NCBI GenBank assembly: GCA_026984215.1 | Contig: JALSSO010000026.1 | Location: 1-64,000, forward strand | Direction: 5' to 3' | From: Gammaproteobacteria bacterium | GTDB taxonomy: Bacteria > Pseudomonadota > Gammaproteobacteria > JAJDOJ01 | DNA length: 64,000 nucleotides | Made by a program: the position numbers and the translations under genes | In this document: one piece after another, positions 7,750-15,356 of the stretch | Numbering within the stretch: the stretch's first letter is position 1 | How the letters are laid out: each line of letters begins with the position of its first letter | Notes under the pieces: model-generated | Seen by the model: only the letters and a program-made list of their open reading frames with translations | Database searches by the model: none | Told to the model about the DNA's origin: nothing

Positions 7750-8490
7750 ATGAACGAGGGGATTGTCGCCTTCATCCGATCGCTGGCGGGCAGCCTTCGG
7801 GACCTGACGCCGATCATCCTCGTCATCGGCTTCTTCCAGGTGGTCGTGTTGCAACAACCCCTACCCGAGTTCGGCAGGGTGTTCCTGGGCACCGGCCTGG
7901 TGGTGCTGGGACTGACGTTCTTCACATACGGCCTGGAGATGGGCCTCTTTCCCCTCGGGGAGTCACTGGCCTTCAATTTCGCGGCCAAGGGCAATCTGGC
8001 ATGGCTTCTGGCCTTCGCCTTCGCGCTCGGCTTCGGCACCACGGTGGCCGAGCCGGCGTTGATCGCCGTGGCCGAGGAAGCCGCCGAGGTCGCCGCCCAC
8101 GGGGGGATCGTTTCCAATGAGCCGGAAGCGCTCGAACGGTACGCGGACAACCTGCGCTATACCGTGGCCCTGGCCGTGGGCCTGGCAATCGTGCTCGGCG
8201 TCTACCGCATCATTCGGGGCTGGGCCATCCACTGGTTCATCATCTCGGGCTACGTGCTCGTGGTCCTCATGACCGCCTTCGCGCCCCGCTCCATCATCGG
8301 CATCGCCTACGACTCCGGCGGCGTCACCACCTCGACCATCACGGTGCCCCTGGTCACGGCCCTGGGGGTGGGACTGGCCTCCAGCATCGAGGGCCGCAAC
8401 CCCATGGTGGAGGGGTTCGGACTCATCGCCTTCGCCTCCCTCACGCCCATGCTGTTCGTCATGGGGTTCGGCATGGTGATGCACGCATGA
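7750..8490 (+). CDS. DUF1538 family membrane protein, copy A
   Basis: 246-residue integral membrane protein. Family hallmarks are [15 protein letters not shown] near residue 97, [15 protein letters not shown] near 187 and [13 protein letters not shown] near 221. The motif-bearing segments are polar stretches inside membrane regions, as in transporters. The function is not known to me. It overlaps copy B by ATGA and leads a four-gene operon with a PII-like and a CBS-domain protein, which suggests a nucleotide-regulated transporter. No strong Shine-Dalgarno precedes ATG 7750. Confidence 0.85.
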   Translation: MNEGIVAFIRSLAGSLRDLTPIILVIGFFQVVVLQQPLPEFGRVFLGTGLVVLGLTFFTYGLEMGLFPLGESLAFNFAAKGNLAWLLAFAFALGFGTTVAEPALIAVAEEAAEVAAHGGIVSNEPEALERYADNLRYTVALAVGLAIVLGVYRIIRGWAIHWFIISGYVLVVLMTAFAPRSIIGIAYDSGGVTTSTITVPLVTALGVGLASSIEGRNPMVEGFGLIAFASLTPMLFVMGFGMVMHA

Positions 8491-9263
8491 CGGAAACCCT
8501 GGGCAAGCTGGCCTACACCGTGGGTGCCACACTCTGGGACGTGCTGCCCATCGCTGCCATCCTGCTCGCGTTCCAATTCGCCGTGCTGCGCCGGCCCCTG
8601 CCCGACCCCAAGCGCATCCTGTGGGGCTTCGGCTTCGTGTTGTTGGGCTTGGCCTTGTTTCTCGAAGGGCTGGAGCTGGCCCTGTTTCCGCTGGGCCGGT
8701 CCATGGCCCTGCAACTGACCGATCCAGACTTCCTGTCCGAAGCGGTGGGCCCGGCCGGCCCGGAACACCACTGGAGCCACTATTACTGGGTCTATCTGTT
8801 CGGCGCGGCCATCGGGTTCGCCACCACGGTGGCCGAGCCGGCGCTGATCGCCGTCGCGCTCAAGGCCGAGGAGGTCTCAGGGGGGGCCATCGGCGCCTTC
8901 GGGCTGCGCATCGCCGTGGCCCTGGGCGTGGCCATCGGCATCGCATTGGGCACCTGGCGTATCGTGACCGGTTACCCGTTGTACTGGTTCATCATCGCCG
9001 GTTACATCGTCGTCGTGATGCAGACCCTGTTTGCACCACGCATCATCGTTCCGCTGGCCTACGACTCCGGCGGCGTGACCACCTCCACGGTCACCGTCCC
9101 CATGGTCACCGCGCTGGGACTGGGCCTGGCCACGCACATCCCGGATCGCGACCCGCTGCTGGACGGCTTCGGACTGATCGCCTTCGCCAGTCTGTTTCCG
9201 ATGATGACGGTCATGGCCTATGCACAACTTTCACAGTGGTTCGCACGCAGGAAACCGAGCTGA
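8487..9263 (+). CDS. DUF1538 family membrane protein, copy B
   Basis: 258-residue paralogue of the preceding protein. It keeps [30 protein letters not shown] and [13 protein letters not shown] at equivalent places, but adds a His-containing loop (EHHWSHYYW) around residue 92. The two copies probably pair as a heterodimer or form a tandem permease; this is inference from coupling (ATGA overlap) and similarity. The next gene, encoding a PII-like protein, starts 9 bases after the stop. Confidence 0.85.
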   Translation: MTETLGKLAYTVGATLWDVLPIAAILLAFQFAVLRRPLPDPKRILWGFGFVLLGLALFLEGLELALFPLGRSMALQLTDPDFLSEAVGPAGPEHHWSHYYWVYLFGAAIGFATTVAEPALIAVALKAEEVSGGAIGAFGLRIAVALGVAIGIALGTWRIVTGYPLYWFIIAGYIVVVMQTLFAPRIIVPLAYDSGGVTTSTVTVPMVTALGLGLATHIPDRDPLLDGFGLIAFASLFPMMTVMAYAQLSQWFARRKPS

Positions 9264-9272
9264 GGGACACCC

Positions 9273-9623
9273 ATGCACTTCAAGCTGATCATCGCCCTGG
9301 TGGACGACACCAAGACCAATGCCGTGGTCGAGGCGGCGCGCTCGGCGGGGGCCACCGGCGCCACCGTGATCACCAGCGCCCGTGGCCAGGGGCTGGCGCG
9401 CCCCCGGACCTTCTTCGGGCTCACGCTGGAAACCCAGCGTGACGTGGTGTTCTTCCTGGTGGAGGAACACCTCTCGCGCACGATCCTGGAGACCATCTGC
9501 CGGGTGGGCGAGATGGACGAGAGCGAAGGCACGGGGATCGCCTTCCAGATCGACGTGGAGGACGCCGTGGGCGTGAGCACCCAGATCCGGACCCTGGTGC
9601 AGAGAGTCGAGGAGGCGTTGTGA
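9273..9623 (+). CDS. PII-like signalling protein of the DUF1538 operon
   Basis: 116-residue protein with the PII ferredoxin-like pattern: beta-alpha-beta start (MHFKLIIALVDD), GATGATVITSARGQG leading into a short T-loop region, then VFFLVEEHLSRTILETI and a C-terminal GTGIAFQIDVEDAVGV strand. The canonical GlnB T-loop tyrosine context is absent, so uridylylation is unlikely. PII-like proteins bind adenine nucleotides and gate transporters. GAGGG precedes the ATG. Position after two membrane genes and before a CBS protein supports a regulator of that putative transporter. Confidence 0.8.
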   Translation: MHFKLIIALVDDTKTNAVVEAARSAGATGATVITSARGQGLARPRTFFGLTLETQRDVVFFLVEEHLSRTILETICRVGEMDESEGTGIAFQIDVEDAVGVSTQIRTLVQRVEEAL

Positions 9624-10057
9624 TGACCCAACGCAAGATCGTCCGCGTGCGCGACGTGATGAAACAGGACTTCGACCTGGTCGACGGCAAAGAGACGGTG
9701 CTCGACGCCCTGCGGCGCATGCGGCACCGCGAGGCCCGCGCGCTCATCGTGGACAAGCGCGACGAAGACGACGAGTACGGCATCGTGCTGCTGGCCGACA
9801 TCGCCAAGAAGGTGCTGGCGCGCGACCGCGCCCCCCAACGGGTCAACATCTACGAGATCATGGCCAAGCCGGCACTGAGCGTGCATGCCGACATGGACAT
9901 CCGCTATTGCGCGCGCCTGTTCGAGAATTTCGGCATCCAGCGAGCCCCGGTGATGGAGGGCCGCCGGCTGGTGGGCGTGGTCAGCTACAACGACATGGTG
10001 CTCAAGGGCCTGGAGGGGCTGGTGGAGGAAGGCCACTGCGGCAGCCAGACCGAATGA
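9623..10057 (+). CDS. CBS-domain pair protein of the DUF1538 operon
   Basis: 144-residue cytoplasmic protein made of two CBS motifs (about residues 8-65 and 72-130), ending in NFGIQRAPV...VGVVSYNDMVLKGL. CBS pairs usually bind AMP, ATP or related ligands. The stop of the PII-like gene overlaps the ATG as TGATG, with GGAGG 8 bases upstream; a GTG three bases earlier is the alternative start. Together with the PII-like protein it gives this operon two possible nucleotide sensors. Confidence 0.85.
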   Translation: MTQRKIVRVRDVMKQDFDLVDGKETVLDALRRMRHREARALIVDKRDEDDEYGIVLLADIAKKVLARDRAPQRVNIYEIMAKPALSVHADMDIRYCARLFENFGIQRAPVMEGRRLVGVVSYNDMVLKGLEGLVEEGHCGSQTE

Positions 10058-10104
10058 ACCCGGAGCACCATCCTGCAAAACACCGTGGCAAGGACCCGGC
10101 CGAC

Positions 10105-11445
10105 TCAGTCCCGAACGTGCCGGTCGGCCTCTTCGGCCAGGGCCTGGAGGGCGGGGCTGACACGGACCTCGTAGGGGGGCGCTGGGGCGAGCCCGCGCAG
10201 GGGCTCGGGCAGCATCCGCAGCTGCTCGCGTAGCCGCACGCGGATCACCTCGAGAGACTCGGGCGCCTCGAGGCGGCGGCCGTTGCGCATCACCTCGCGC
10301 AGCAGCGCACGGCCCGGCTGGGGGTCGCCCTGCACGGTGAGCACGTCGTGGTGGAACAGGCCATCGCGAACCTGCCGCCAGACCTGCTTGCGCCCCGGCC
10401 ACGTGGCCTTGCCCTCGGAACGCTTGCGCCGGGGGACTCCGGCGTATTCCTCGAGCTTGTAGGCGCAGTCCAGATAAGGCCGGTCGGCCGAGGTGTCCAG
10501 CAGCGTCCCCACGCCGAACCCGTCGATGGGCGCGCCGGCGCCCAACAGCGCCGCGAGCCGATGCTCGTCCAGGCTCCCGCTGGAGAAGATGGTCACGTGC
10601 CCGCATCCACCTTCGTCCAGGATACGCCGCACGTTTCCGGCGTGCCGTTCCAGATCCCCGCTGTCGATGCGCACGCCGCGGATGCGGATCCCCTCGGCGG
10701 CCAGCTCCCGTTGCAAGCGCACCACCTTGTGCGCCGCGCGCTCGGTGTCGTAGGTGTCGATGAGCAACACCACGTTGTCCGGCTGCGCGCGGGCGAAGTC
10801 GCGGAAGGCCTCGGTCTCGCTGTCGTGGGCCTGCACGAAGGAGTGGGCCATGGTGCCGAATACCGGGATGCCGAAACGGGCCCCCGCCGAGACCGTGGCC
10901 GTGCCGGAGAAACCCGCGATCCAGGCCGCCCGCGCCGCATACAGCGCCGCCTCCGCGCCGTGTGCCCGCCGCATCCCGAAATCCACCAGCAGTTTTCCCG
11001 GTGCCGCCAGCACGCAGCGCACCGCCTTGGAGGCGATGAGGCTCTGGAAATGCAGGAGGTTGATCAGCCGAGACTCCACCAGCTGCGCCTGGGGCAACGG
11101 CGCCACCACGCGCAGGATCGGCTCGTCCTGGAAGACCACGGTGCCTTCGGGCACCGCCCAGACGCTCCCCGTGAAACGCAGCTTTTCCAGCCACCGCAAC
11201 AGGTCCGGGCGAAAACGGCCGGTTCCCCGCAGCCAGTCGATCTCTTCCTCGGAAAACGACAGGCCCTCGAGATACTCCAGGGCCTGCTCCAGGCCGGCGG
11301 CGACCAGGAAGTTGCGTTCCCGCGGCAGCTTGCGCACGAAGAACTCGAACACCGCCGGGGCCTGCATGTCCCGGGCCAGGTAGCCCTGGATCATGGTGAG
11401 CTGATAGAGATCGGTCAGCAGGGGGCTTGTCAGCGAAACCGGCAT
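10105..11445 (-). CDS. pncB: Nicotinate phosphoribosyltransferase
   Basis: 446-residue cytosolic enzyme of the NAD salvage pathway making nicotinate mononucleotide from nicotinate and PRPP. Typical features are LLTDLYQLTM at the N-terminus, the DFGMRRAHG motif, AHSFVQAH with the phosphorylatable-His type region, LLIDTYDT and GVRIDSGDL. ATG 11445 is chosen because the family N-terminus begins there, with AGGAC upstream. Divergent from the archease gene across 66 bases; convergent with the CBS-domain gene. Confidence 0.95.
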   Translation of the reverse strand: MPVSLTSPLLTDLYQLTMIQGYLARDMQAPAVFEFFVRKLPRERNFLVAAGLEQALEYLEGLSFSEEEIDWLRGTGRFRPDLLRWLEKLRFTGSVWAVPEGTVVFQDEPILRVVAPLPQAQLVESRLINLLHFQSLIASKAVRCVLAAPGKLLVDFGMRRAHGAEAALYAARAAWIAGFSGTATVSAGARFGIPVFGTMAHSFVQAHDSETEAFRDFARAQPDNVVLLIDTYDTERAAHKVVRLQRELAAEGIRIRGVRIDSGDLERHAGNVRRILDEGGCGHVTIFSSGSLDEHRLAALLGAGAPIDGFGVGTLLDTSADRPYLDCAYKLEEYAGVPRRKRSEGKATWPGRKQVWRQVRDGLFHHDVLTVQGDPQPGRALLREVMRNGRRLEAPESLEVIRVRLREQLRMLPEPLRGLAPAPPYEVRVSPALQALAEEADRHVRD

Positions 11446-11511
11446 CGTCCTATGGTCGGGCCTGGAGCGTCTACGCAGCGCACAGTGTACAGCCCACCCG
11501 AACCTCGCGGA

Positions 11512-11940
11512 ATGCGGCCTTGTCCAACTCATTGGGAGCACCTGGAGCACGGCGCGGACATCGGCGTACGCGGCTGCGGCCCGGGGTTGGAGGCCGCCTT
11601 CGAGCAGGCCGGCGTGGCGCTCACCGCCATCGTCTGCCCTCCGGACCGCGTCCATGAGTCCGCCACCGTGACGGTCGATTGCGAGGCGGCGGAGCGGGAG
11701 CTCCTGTTCTTCCGATGGCTCAACGCGGTGATCTACGAGATGGACACCCGCCGCATGCTGTTCCGCCGCTACCGCGTCACCCTCCGGGACCACCGCCTGA
11801 GCGCCACCCTGCACGGGGAGCCCGTGGACCCGGCTCGGCACCGGCCCGCCGTCGAGCCCAAGGGCGCCACCTTCACCGCGCTGCGGGTGGCGCAAGACGC
11901 CGCCGGCTGTTGGTGCGCCCAGTGTGTCATCGACGTCTGA
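11512..11940 (+). CDS. Archease, RtcB-activating protein
   Basis: 142-residue archease. HWEHLEHGADIGVRG is the family N-terminal signature, with the acidic residues that bind a divalent ion; the chain ends in VIDV as is typical. Archease speeds the guanylylation of the RNA ligase RtcB and allows multiple turnover. It is 25 bases upstream of rtcB. An open frame continues upstream but has no homology signal and is antisense to pncB, so the ATG at 11512 is used. Confidence 0.9.
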   Translation: MRPCPTHWEHLEHGADIGVRGCGPGLEAAFEQAGVALTAIVCPPDRVHESATVTVDCEAAERELLFFRWLNAVIYEMDTRRMLFRRYRVTLRDHRLSATLHGEPVDPARHRPAVEPKGATFTALRVAQDAAGCWCAQCVIDV

Positions 11941-11965
11941 GTGAAACCGGCCCATCTGGATCGAC

Positions 11966-13402
11966 ATGGAACTCAACGAACTCGAACCCCTCGACGAGAC
12001 CACCTGGAGGTACGCGCCCAGGGGCGCCATGCGCGTGCCCGTGATCCTGTACGCCCAGCGCGGGCTGGTCGAGGCCATGGACCAGAAGGTGCTGGAACAG
12101 GCGGCCAACGTGTCCACCCTGCCCGGCGTGGTCGGCGCCGTCTACGTGATGCCGGACGGCCACTGGGGCTACGGATTCCCCATCGGCGGCGTGGCGGCAT
12201 TCGACCCGGACCGCGACGGCGTGGTCTCGGCGGGGGGTGTCGGCTTCGACATCTCCTGCGGGGTACGCACCCTCACCACCGGGTTGCGTGCCGAGGCGTT
12301 GGCCGACAACGGTACGCGCGAGCGGCTGGCCGACGCCTTGTTCGCCCATATCCCCGCCGGTGTCGGCAGCCGTGGGCGCATCCGCCTGAGCGACGCGGAA
12401 ATGGACGACATGCTCGCCGGCGGCGCGCGCTGGGCGGTGGCAATGGGTTGGGGCCAGCCTGCCGACCTGGAGCGCATCGAGGAGGGCGGATGCATGGCCG
12501 GCGCACGCCCGGACTACGTCTCACCGCGGGCCCGGGAACGGCAGCGACGCGAGATGGGCACCCTGGGCTCGGGCAACCACTATCTCGAAGTGCAGGTGGT
12601 GGACACCGTCTACGACCCGAACACCGCCGCCCGGTTCGGCCTGTCCACGGGGGACGTGGTGGTCTCCATCCACTCCGGCTCCCGCGGGCTCGGACACCAG
12701 ATCGGCACCGAGGCCCTGGCCGAGATGTGGCTGGCCGCCCGCGCCCACGGCATCACGCTGCCCGACCGGGAGCTGGCCTGCGCGCCGATCCGCTCCGAGA
12801 CCGGCGAGCGCTATCTCGGTGCCATGCGCGCGGCGATCAATTGCGCCCTGGCCAACCGGCAGATCCTCACGCACCTGGCCCGGGAGGTGTTCGCCGAATC
12901 GTTTCCCGCAGCCCGCCTGGAACTGGTCTACGACGTATCGCACAACACCTGCAAGGCGGAAAACCACCGCCTGGACGGTCAGGAACGCCGCCTCTACGTG
13001 CACCGCAAGGGCGCCACGCGCGCCTTCCCGCCCGGCCATCCCGACATCCCGGCGGTCTACCGCGATCTCGGCCAGCCGGTGCTCATCGGGGGCACCATGG
13101 GCACCGCCTCGTACGTGCTGGCCGGCAGCCCGGGCAACGAGCGGCGCTCGTTCTCCTCGGCCTGCCACGGCGCCGGACGGGCCATGAGCCGCAGACAGGC
13201 CACCCGCCAATGGAAGGGGGCCGAGCTGATCCGCCGACTCCAGGCCGAAGGGGTGCACGTGCGCAGCCCCTCGGCGCGCGGGGTCGCCGAGGAGGCCCCG
13301 GGCGCCTACAAGGACGTGGACGCGGTGGTGGAATCCGCCGAGGCGGCAGGGCTCGCCCGCAAGGTGGCGCGCCTGCGCCCGCTGGTCTGCATCAAGGGCT
13401 GA
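11966..13402 (+). CDS. rtcB: RNA-splicing ligase RtcB
   Basis: 478-residue GTP- and Mn-dependent ligase joining 2',3'-cyclic phosphate or 3'-phosphate ends to 5'-OH RNA. GVGFDISCGVR holds the metal-binding Asp and Cys; GSGNHYLEVQ, SGSRGLGHQ and CHGAGRAMSR (with the histidine that carries GMP) are all present. Length is normal. Paired with archease; no RtcA cyclase or RtcR regulator is next to it, unlike the E. coli rtcBA locus. Confidence 0.96.
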   Translation: MELNELEPLDETTWRYAPRGAMRVPVILYAQRGLVEAMDQKVLEQAANVSTLPGVVGAVYVMPDGHWGYGFPIGGVAAFDPDRDGVVSAGGVGFDISCGVRTLTTGLRAEALADNGTRERLADALFAHIPAGVGSRGRIRLSDAEMDDMLAGGARWAVAMGWGQPADLERIEEGGCMAGARPDYVSPRARERQRREMGTLGSGNHYLEVQVVDTVYDPNTAARFGLSTGDVVVSIHSGSRGLGHQIGTEALAEMWLAARAHGITLPDRELACAPIRSETGERYLGAMRAAINCALANRQILTHLAREVFAESFPAARLELVYDVSHNTCKAENHRLDGQERRLYVHRKGATRAFPPGHPDIPAVYRDLGQPVLIGGTMGTASYVLAGSPGNERRSFSSACHGAGRAMSRRQATRQWKGAELIRRLQAEGVHVRSPSARGVAEEAPGAYKDVDAVVESAEAAGLARKVARLRPLVCIKG

Positions 13403-13494
13403 ACGACACGCCCGACCCGTCCGCGACCTGTGGCGCCCATCCGCCGGCCCGTGCGCCCGTCCGTCGTCCCGCCCGATCGGGGCGCCGAAACCCT

Positions 13495-13508
13495 TTGACC
13501 TGAATCAA
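13495..13508 (+). promoter_or_regulatory. FNR/Anr/Dnr-type box upstream of the phosphoribosyltransferase gene
   Basis: TTGAC-CTGA-ATCAA fits the FNR-family consensus TTGAT-N4-ATCAA with one change per dyad. Its centre is 57 bases before the proposed GTG start. For a class II site this puts transcription start near 13543, with a possible -10 around 13532-13538, giving a very short leader. The rest of the 155-bp gap 13403-13557 has no other clear element. Confidence 0.7.
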
Positions 13509-13540
13509 ACCCGCCCTCCCCGAGTTGGGCAAAGGTATGC

Positions 13541-13549
13541 GGGAGGAGG
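13541..13549 (+). promoter_or_regulatory. Strong ribosome-binding site that decides the GTG start
   Basis: GGGAGGAGG ends 8 bases before GTG 13558, where the conserved phosphoribosyltransferase N-terminus begins. In-frame TTG 13525 and ATG 13537 lie upstream of or against this site and are therefore unlikely starts. Confidence 0.75.
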
Positions 13550-13557
13550 TCACGCCT

Positions 13558-14235
13558 GTGGCACTGTTCCCCGACCGCTGCACGGCCGGAGCCCTGCTCT
13601 CGGCGCAGCTCGCCCCGTATGCAGACCACCCGGGCACGATGATTCTGGCGCTGCCGCCCGGCGGGGTCCCCGTGGCCCATCGCGTGGCCACGCGGCTCGG
13701 GCTGCCGCTCGACCTGTTCATCGTGCGCAAACTGCGCGCACCGGGCGCGCTGGGTATGACCATGGGCGCGGTCACTTCGGGAGGGGTGCGCATCATCAAC
13801 CACGACATCGTACGCATGCTGGGGATCCCGCAGTTCCTCCTGGAGGCGGTCGAAGCCGAGGAACGGGCCCGGCTCGAAGCGGTGGAAAAGAAACTGCGGG
13901 GCGACTGGCCGCCGCCCGAGATTCCGGGCCGGTGCGTGCTCGTCGTGGACGAAGGAATGTCCACCGGCGCAACCATGCACTGGGCCGTGAAGGCGCTGCG
14001 CCGACTGGGCGCAAAGACCGTGATCGCGGCCGCGCCCGCCGCCTCACGCAACGCCATGGAACTCGTGCAGGACAGCGTCGATACCCTCGTGGTGCTCGAA
14101 ACACCCGACCCCTATATCAGCACCGCCCGGTGGTACGAAACCTTCGATCCCGTGGGCGAGGGTGAGATCGTGCACCTGTTGGAGAATGCGGCGGTCACCT
14201 TCTGCCGCGGCGGGCGCTCCGCCCACGTGCATTGA
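13558..14235 (+). CDS. Phosphoribosyltransferase-family protein
   Basis: 225-residue protein of the stand-alone phosphoribosyltransferase type often found in anaerobic or stress regulons. LALPPGGVPVAHRVA and VRKLRAPG are family segments, and VLVVDEGMSTGATM is the PRPP-binding loop. The substrate is unknown. It starts at GTG 13558, set by GGGAGGAGG. Preceded by an FNR-type box and followed by an HPF-like and a hemerythrin gene, suggesting low-oxygen or NO control. Confidence 0.85.
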   Translation: MALFPDRCTAGALLSAQLAPYADHPGTMILALPPGGVPVAHRVATRLGLPLDLFIVRKLRAPGALGMTMGAVTSGGVRIINHDIVRMLGIPQFLLEAVEAEERARLEAVEKKLRGDWPPPEIPGRCVLVVDEGMSTGATMHWAVKALRRLGAKTVIAAAPAASRNAMELVQDSVDTLVVLETPDPYISTARWYETFDPVGEGEIVHLLENAAVTFCRGGRSAHVH

Positions 14236-14330
14236 ACCGATGGCGGACATCGCACACGGATGCCAGGCGAGCCCGGGGCAACCGGCCGGTCGTTCGAGAC
14301 CCGCCGAGGCTGACGCGAGGACACCCGGCC

Positions 14331-14711
14331 GTGCCCACTGACCCCCCCGAGACCCAGCGTGGGGGCTTGCGCAATCCCGGAAACGGAAACCCCCCGCCGC
14401 TGCGCCCGCAGATCGACTTCGAGGGCATTCCCCGGTCGGATCGCGTGGCTGGCCTGATCGAGGCCGAGTGCCAGGCGTTGGGCACCGAATTCTCCGCCAT
14501 CACCCAGTGTCGCGCGATCGTGCACGCGAGCCCCGCAGGCAGCGGCAAGGCCTGTACGTATCTTCTGCGTATAGAGGTCGATGCCGGCGGACGTCGGTTC
14601 TTCGTCGAGCAACCCTGTCACGCACCGCACAGCCGACAGATGCGCGCACTGGTGGCCCGGGCATTCACCACCCTGCGCCGGCGGCTGCGCACTTCCGGAA
14701 ACGGTCACTGA
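14331..14711 (+). CDS. HPF/RaiA-like (sigma-54 modulation family) small protein
   Basis: 126 residues from the proposed GTG. After a Pro/Gly/Asn-rich lead of about 25 residues, the core (IDFEGIPRSDRV...CRAIVHAS...LLRIEVDAGG...ALVARAFTTLRRRL) follows the beta-alpha-beta-beta-beta-alpha plan of ribosome hibernation factors. Sequence similarity is weak, so the family call is tentative. The start is uncertain: GTG 14331 has only GCGAGG 10 bases upstream. It follows the phosphoribosyltransferase gene on the same strand across about 95 bases. Confidence 0.55.
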   Translation: MPTDPPETQRGGLRNPGNGNPPPLRPQIDFEGIPRSDRVAGLIEAECQALGTEFSAITQCRAIVHASPAGSGKACTYLLRIEVDAGGRRFFVEQPCHAPHSRQMRALVARAFTTLRRRLRTSGNGH

Positions 14712-14730
14712 GCATCCCGCCGGCATGCTC

Positions 14731-14736
14731 TATACT
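14731..14736 (+). promoter_or_regulatory. Candidate -10 element before the hemerythrin gene
   Basis: TATACT followed by GGCCGCC, 31 bases before ATG 14768. No good -35 is visible. The same TATA(C/G)TGGC(C/A)GCC pattern occurs at 34612 and 43452. Confidence 0.4.
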
Positions 14737-14767
14737 GGCCGCCCGTGGTAACGGCGAGATCCCACCC

Positions 14768-15343
14768 ATGGCCGAGATCAACGCCTTTTCGCAGCTTCTC
14801 ACCGCCCTGCACCAGGATCATCTGGACATCCAGGACGTGCTCCAGGTGATCGAACGGGAGCTGGAGCACATGCAGTCCGGTCGGGAAGAAGGTGACCTCC
14901 TGCTCCTGGCCGACTGCGCGGAATACCTGCACGAGTACGCCAATCTGGTGCATCACGCCGGCGAGGACGTGCTGTTCGACGCGCTGGCCGCGCATCTGCC
15001 GGAACTGTCTCCCACGGTCGCCGCCCTTCATGAGGAACACCGGCGGCTGCGCGGCCTGACCGAGGCACTGCGCGAGGCGCTCGCCTGCGTGGAATCCGAC
15101 ACGCCCTGCGACCGCGGGACCCTGCTGGCCCTGCTACGCGAGTACCTCGACGTCCAGCGCGCCCACCTGGAAACCGAGGAGCGGGACCTCTACCCCGCCG
15201 CCGCGGCCTGGTCGCAGGCGCAGCCCCGCCCGCTGCCGCGGACGGCGGGTACGGATCCGCTGCTGTCCGAACAGACCCGGGGCCGGTATCGCGCCCTGCA
15301 CGACCACATCACGGGCCGGATCCGCCCGGCCCGAGGAGGGTGA
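14768..15343 (+). CDS. Hemerythrin HHE-domain protein
   Basis: 191-residue cytosolic protein. The di-iron ligand pattern of HHE hemerythrins is visible: LHQDHLDI at the start, LHEYANLVHHAGEDVLFD, ALHEEHRRL and HLETEERDLYPAA. Such proteins bind O2 or NO, or take part in iron-centre repair. ATG 14768 is chosen because the domain begins there and a candidate promoter lies 31 bases upstream. Its place behind the FNR-box phosphoribosyltransferase fits a role in low-oxygen or NO conditions. Confidence 0.85.
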   Translation: MAEINAFSQLLTALHQDHLDIQDVLQVIERELEHMQSGREEGDLLLLADCAEYLHEYANLVHHAGEDVLFDALAAHLPELSPTVAALHEEHRRLRGLTEALREALACVESDTPCDRGTLLALLREYLDVQRAHLETEERDLYPAAAAWSQAQPRPLPRTAGTDPLLSEQTRGRYRALHDHITGRIRPARGG

Positions 15344-15356
15344 CGCCCGGCGACGC

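Noticed and set aside
11941-13503. Second open frame of about 520 codons over rtcB
   Set aside because: Out of frame with rtcB, which has all catalytic motifs; the translation is Arg/Pro/Gly-rich.
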